NCBI GenBank assembly: GCA_964355015.1
Contig: CAYHCE010000010.1
Span: forward strand, 1-64,000
From: CAYHCE01 sp964355015
GTDB lineage: Bacteria > Cyanobacteriota > Cyanobacteriia > PCC-6307 > Cyanobiaceae
DNA length: 64,000 bases
Direction of reading: 5' to 3'
The notes beneath the pieces were generated by a model. It was given only the letters and a program-made list of their open reading frames with translations, made no database searches and was not told the origin of the DNA. Shown here piece after piece: positions 63,366 to 64,000 of this stretch. Both the position numbers and the translations under genes were made by a program. Numbering within the stretch: position 1 is the stretch's first letter; each line of letters starts with the position of its first letter.

Positions 63366-63647
63366 TCAGAGCTCGTCTTCCACCCCGGTCTTGATTTTGC
63401 AGTCGGCGAGGGGGTAGCTGACACAGAGCAGGGCGTAGCCCTGGGTGATCTGGTCGTCGTCCAGGAAACTCTGATCCGACTGGTCGACACTGCCGGAGAG
63501 GATCTTGCCGGCACAGGTGCTGCAGGCGCCGGCGCGACAGGAATAGGGCAGATCGATCGACTGCTCTTCGGCGGCATCGAGGATGTACTGGTCATCGGGA
63601 CAACTGAAGCTTTTGCCGTCGTCCAGCGTGATGGTGTAGCTAGCCAT
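63366..63647 (-). CDS. Plant-type 2Fe-2S ferredoxin
   Basis: The 93-residue protein carries electrons from photosystem I or related donors. Cluster ligands are Cys37, Cys42, Cys45 (PYSCRAGACSTCAGK) and Cys75 (GYALLCVSYPLAD). ATG 63647 gives MASYTITLDDGK. It is a few residues shorter at the start and lacks the extended C terminus of the main PetF, so it may be a minor isoform. The 207-base gap to pntA contains its promoter. It is convergent with malic enzyme. Confidence 0.92.
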   Translation of the reverse strand: MASYTITLDDGKSFSCPDDQYILDAAEEQSIDLPYSCRAGACSTCAGKILSGSVDQSDQSFLDDDQITQGYALLCVSYPLADCKIKTGVEDEL

Positions 63648-63854
63648 GAGCGCGGTACCGCAGAAGGGCCTGCGCCTTCCATAGGCAGTTCCTTTCCCCT
63701 TCGGGGTAGTGCTCGTGACAGAGCCATACCTTCTTGCCATCTTGACAGGGGTTGTATGCCTCGATGTGGTGGTGTGCACACAAGGTCCATTCCCGACTTG
63801 CGCTCCGGCTCGCTCAGGCACGTCAATGGACCCTGAGCAACGTGGGAGACATTC

Positions 63855-64000
63855 GTGGTCCGAGTTCTGGTCCCCGCAGAAGGCAGGCCGGGAGAACAAC
63901 GGGTGGCCGCCACGCCGGACACCGTCCGGCGTCTGCTGTCCCGCGCCTGCCAGGTGGCCGTCGAGGCCGGAGCCGGCCGGGCGGCCGGGTTCTCCGACGA
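63855..64000 (+). CDS. pntA: NAD(P) transhydrogenase subunit alpha, 5' part
   Basis: The first 48 codons reach the window edge. VRVLVPAEGRPGEQRVAATP, then DTVRRLLSRACQVAVEAGAG and FSDE match the start of PntA (AlaDH/PNT N-terminal domain). GTG 63855 is the start. Membrane-bound transhydrogenase couples proton flux to NADPH formation. The rest lies outside. Confidence 0.88.
   Translation, partial: MVRVLVPAEGRPGEQRVAATPDTVRRLLSRACQVAVEAGAGRAAGFSD

Overview
The window reads as chromosomal DNA of a high-GC picocyanobacterium of the Cyanobium / freshwater Synechococcus type. The support is the repertoire of cyanobacterial conserved families (CGLD27-like, DUF3318, DUF2811, DUF3386, probably DUF6447), CbiX with a His-rich tail, the folD-crtE-DUF212-helicase string, plant-type ferredoxin and the start of pntA. 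This assignment is inference from gene content and GC richness; no marker gene such as 16S rRNA is present.

Layout. 93-6431: a degraded defence island. A VapC-type PIN toxin follows an AbrB-type antitoxin broken by a 25-base insertion. A minus-strand type I modification operon then runs hsdM - HEPN - MNT nucleotidyltransferase - hsdS - AAA ATPase - small partner - hsdR, where hsdR survives only as its first ~48 codons. 6633-29430: ordinary chromosomal genes. These are cell wall hydrolases, the helicase/DUF212/crtE/folD operon, a 7TM-HD phosphodiesterase, cbiX, DUF2811, a GMC oxidoreductase, an initiator tRNA, a TerC-like membrane protein, the DUF3318/rsfS/CGLD27/asparaginase operon, carB, an ABC exporter and tpiA. 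29595-43486: an accessory island that looks less GC-rich over 29.5-38.6 kb. It encodes an acyl carrier protein-sulfotransferase fusion, a propeller-like protein, a lipoprotein hydrolase, a ketosynthase-acyltransferase megaprotein and a phosphopantetheinyl transferase. A type I secretion operon (PpiC-like, HetC/HlyB-like ABC exporter, HlyD) follows. 43491-49948: a cupin, a four-gene membrane operon ending in a BASS-type transporter, an AraC regulator, and a sulfatase with its formylglycine-generating enzyme. 50045-56496: a patchwork of pentapeptide, unrecognised, secreted and broken genes. 56735-64000: small conserved proteins, UPF0114, a CDF efflux pump, an L,D-transpeptidase, MAPEG, malic enzyme, ferredoxin and the 5' end of pntA.

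How it may work together. The strongest candidate for an undescribed system is 29595-38145. A carrier protein fused to a sulfotransferase, a KS-AT without reductive domains, its own carrier-activating transferase and a lipid-anchored hydrolase form a compact set that could build and sulfate an acyl product. The exporter immediately downstream could belong to it or could export a separate peptide. The sulfatase/FGE pair is a second, independent sulfate-ester module. The type I locus has kept its methylation half and accessory toxin-like genes but lost its nuclease, so it probably now modifies DNA without restricting it.
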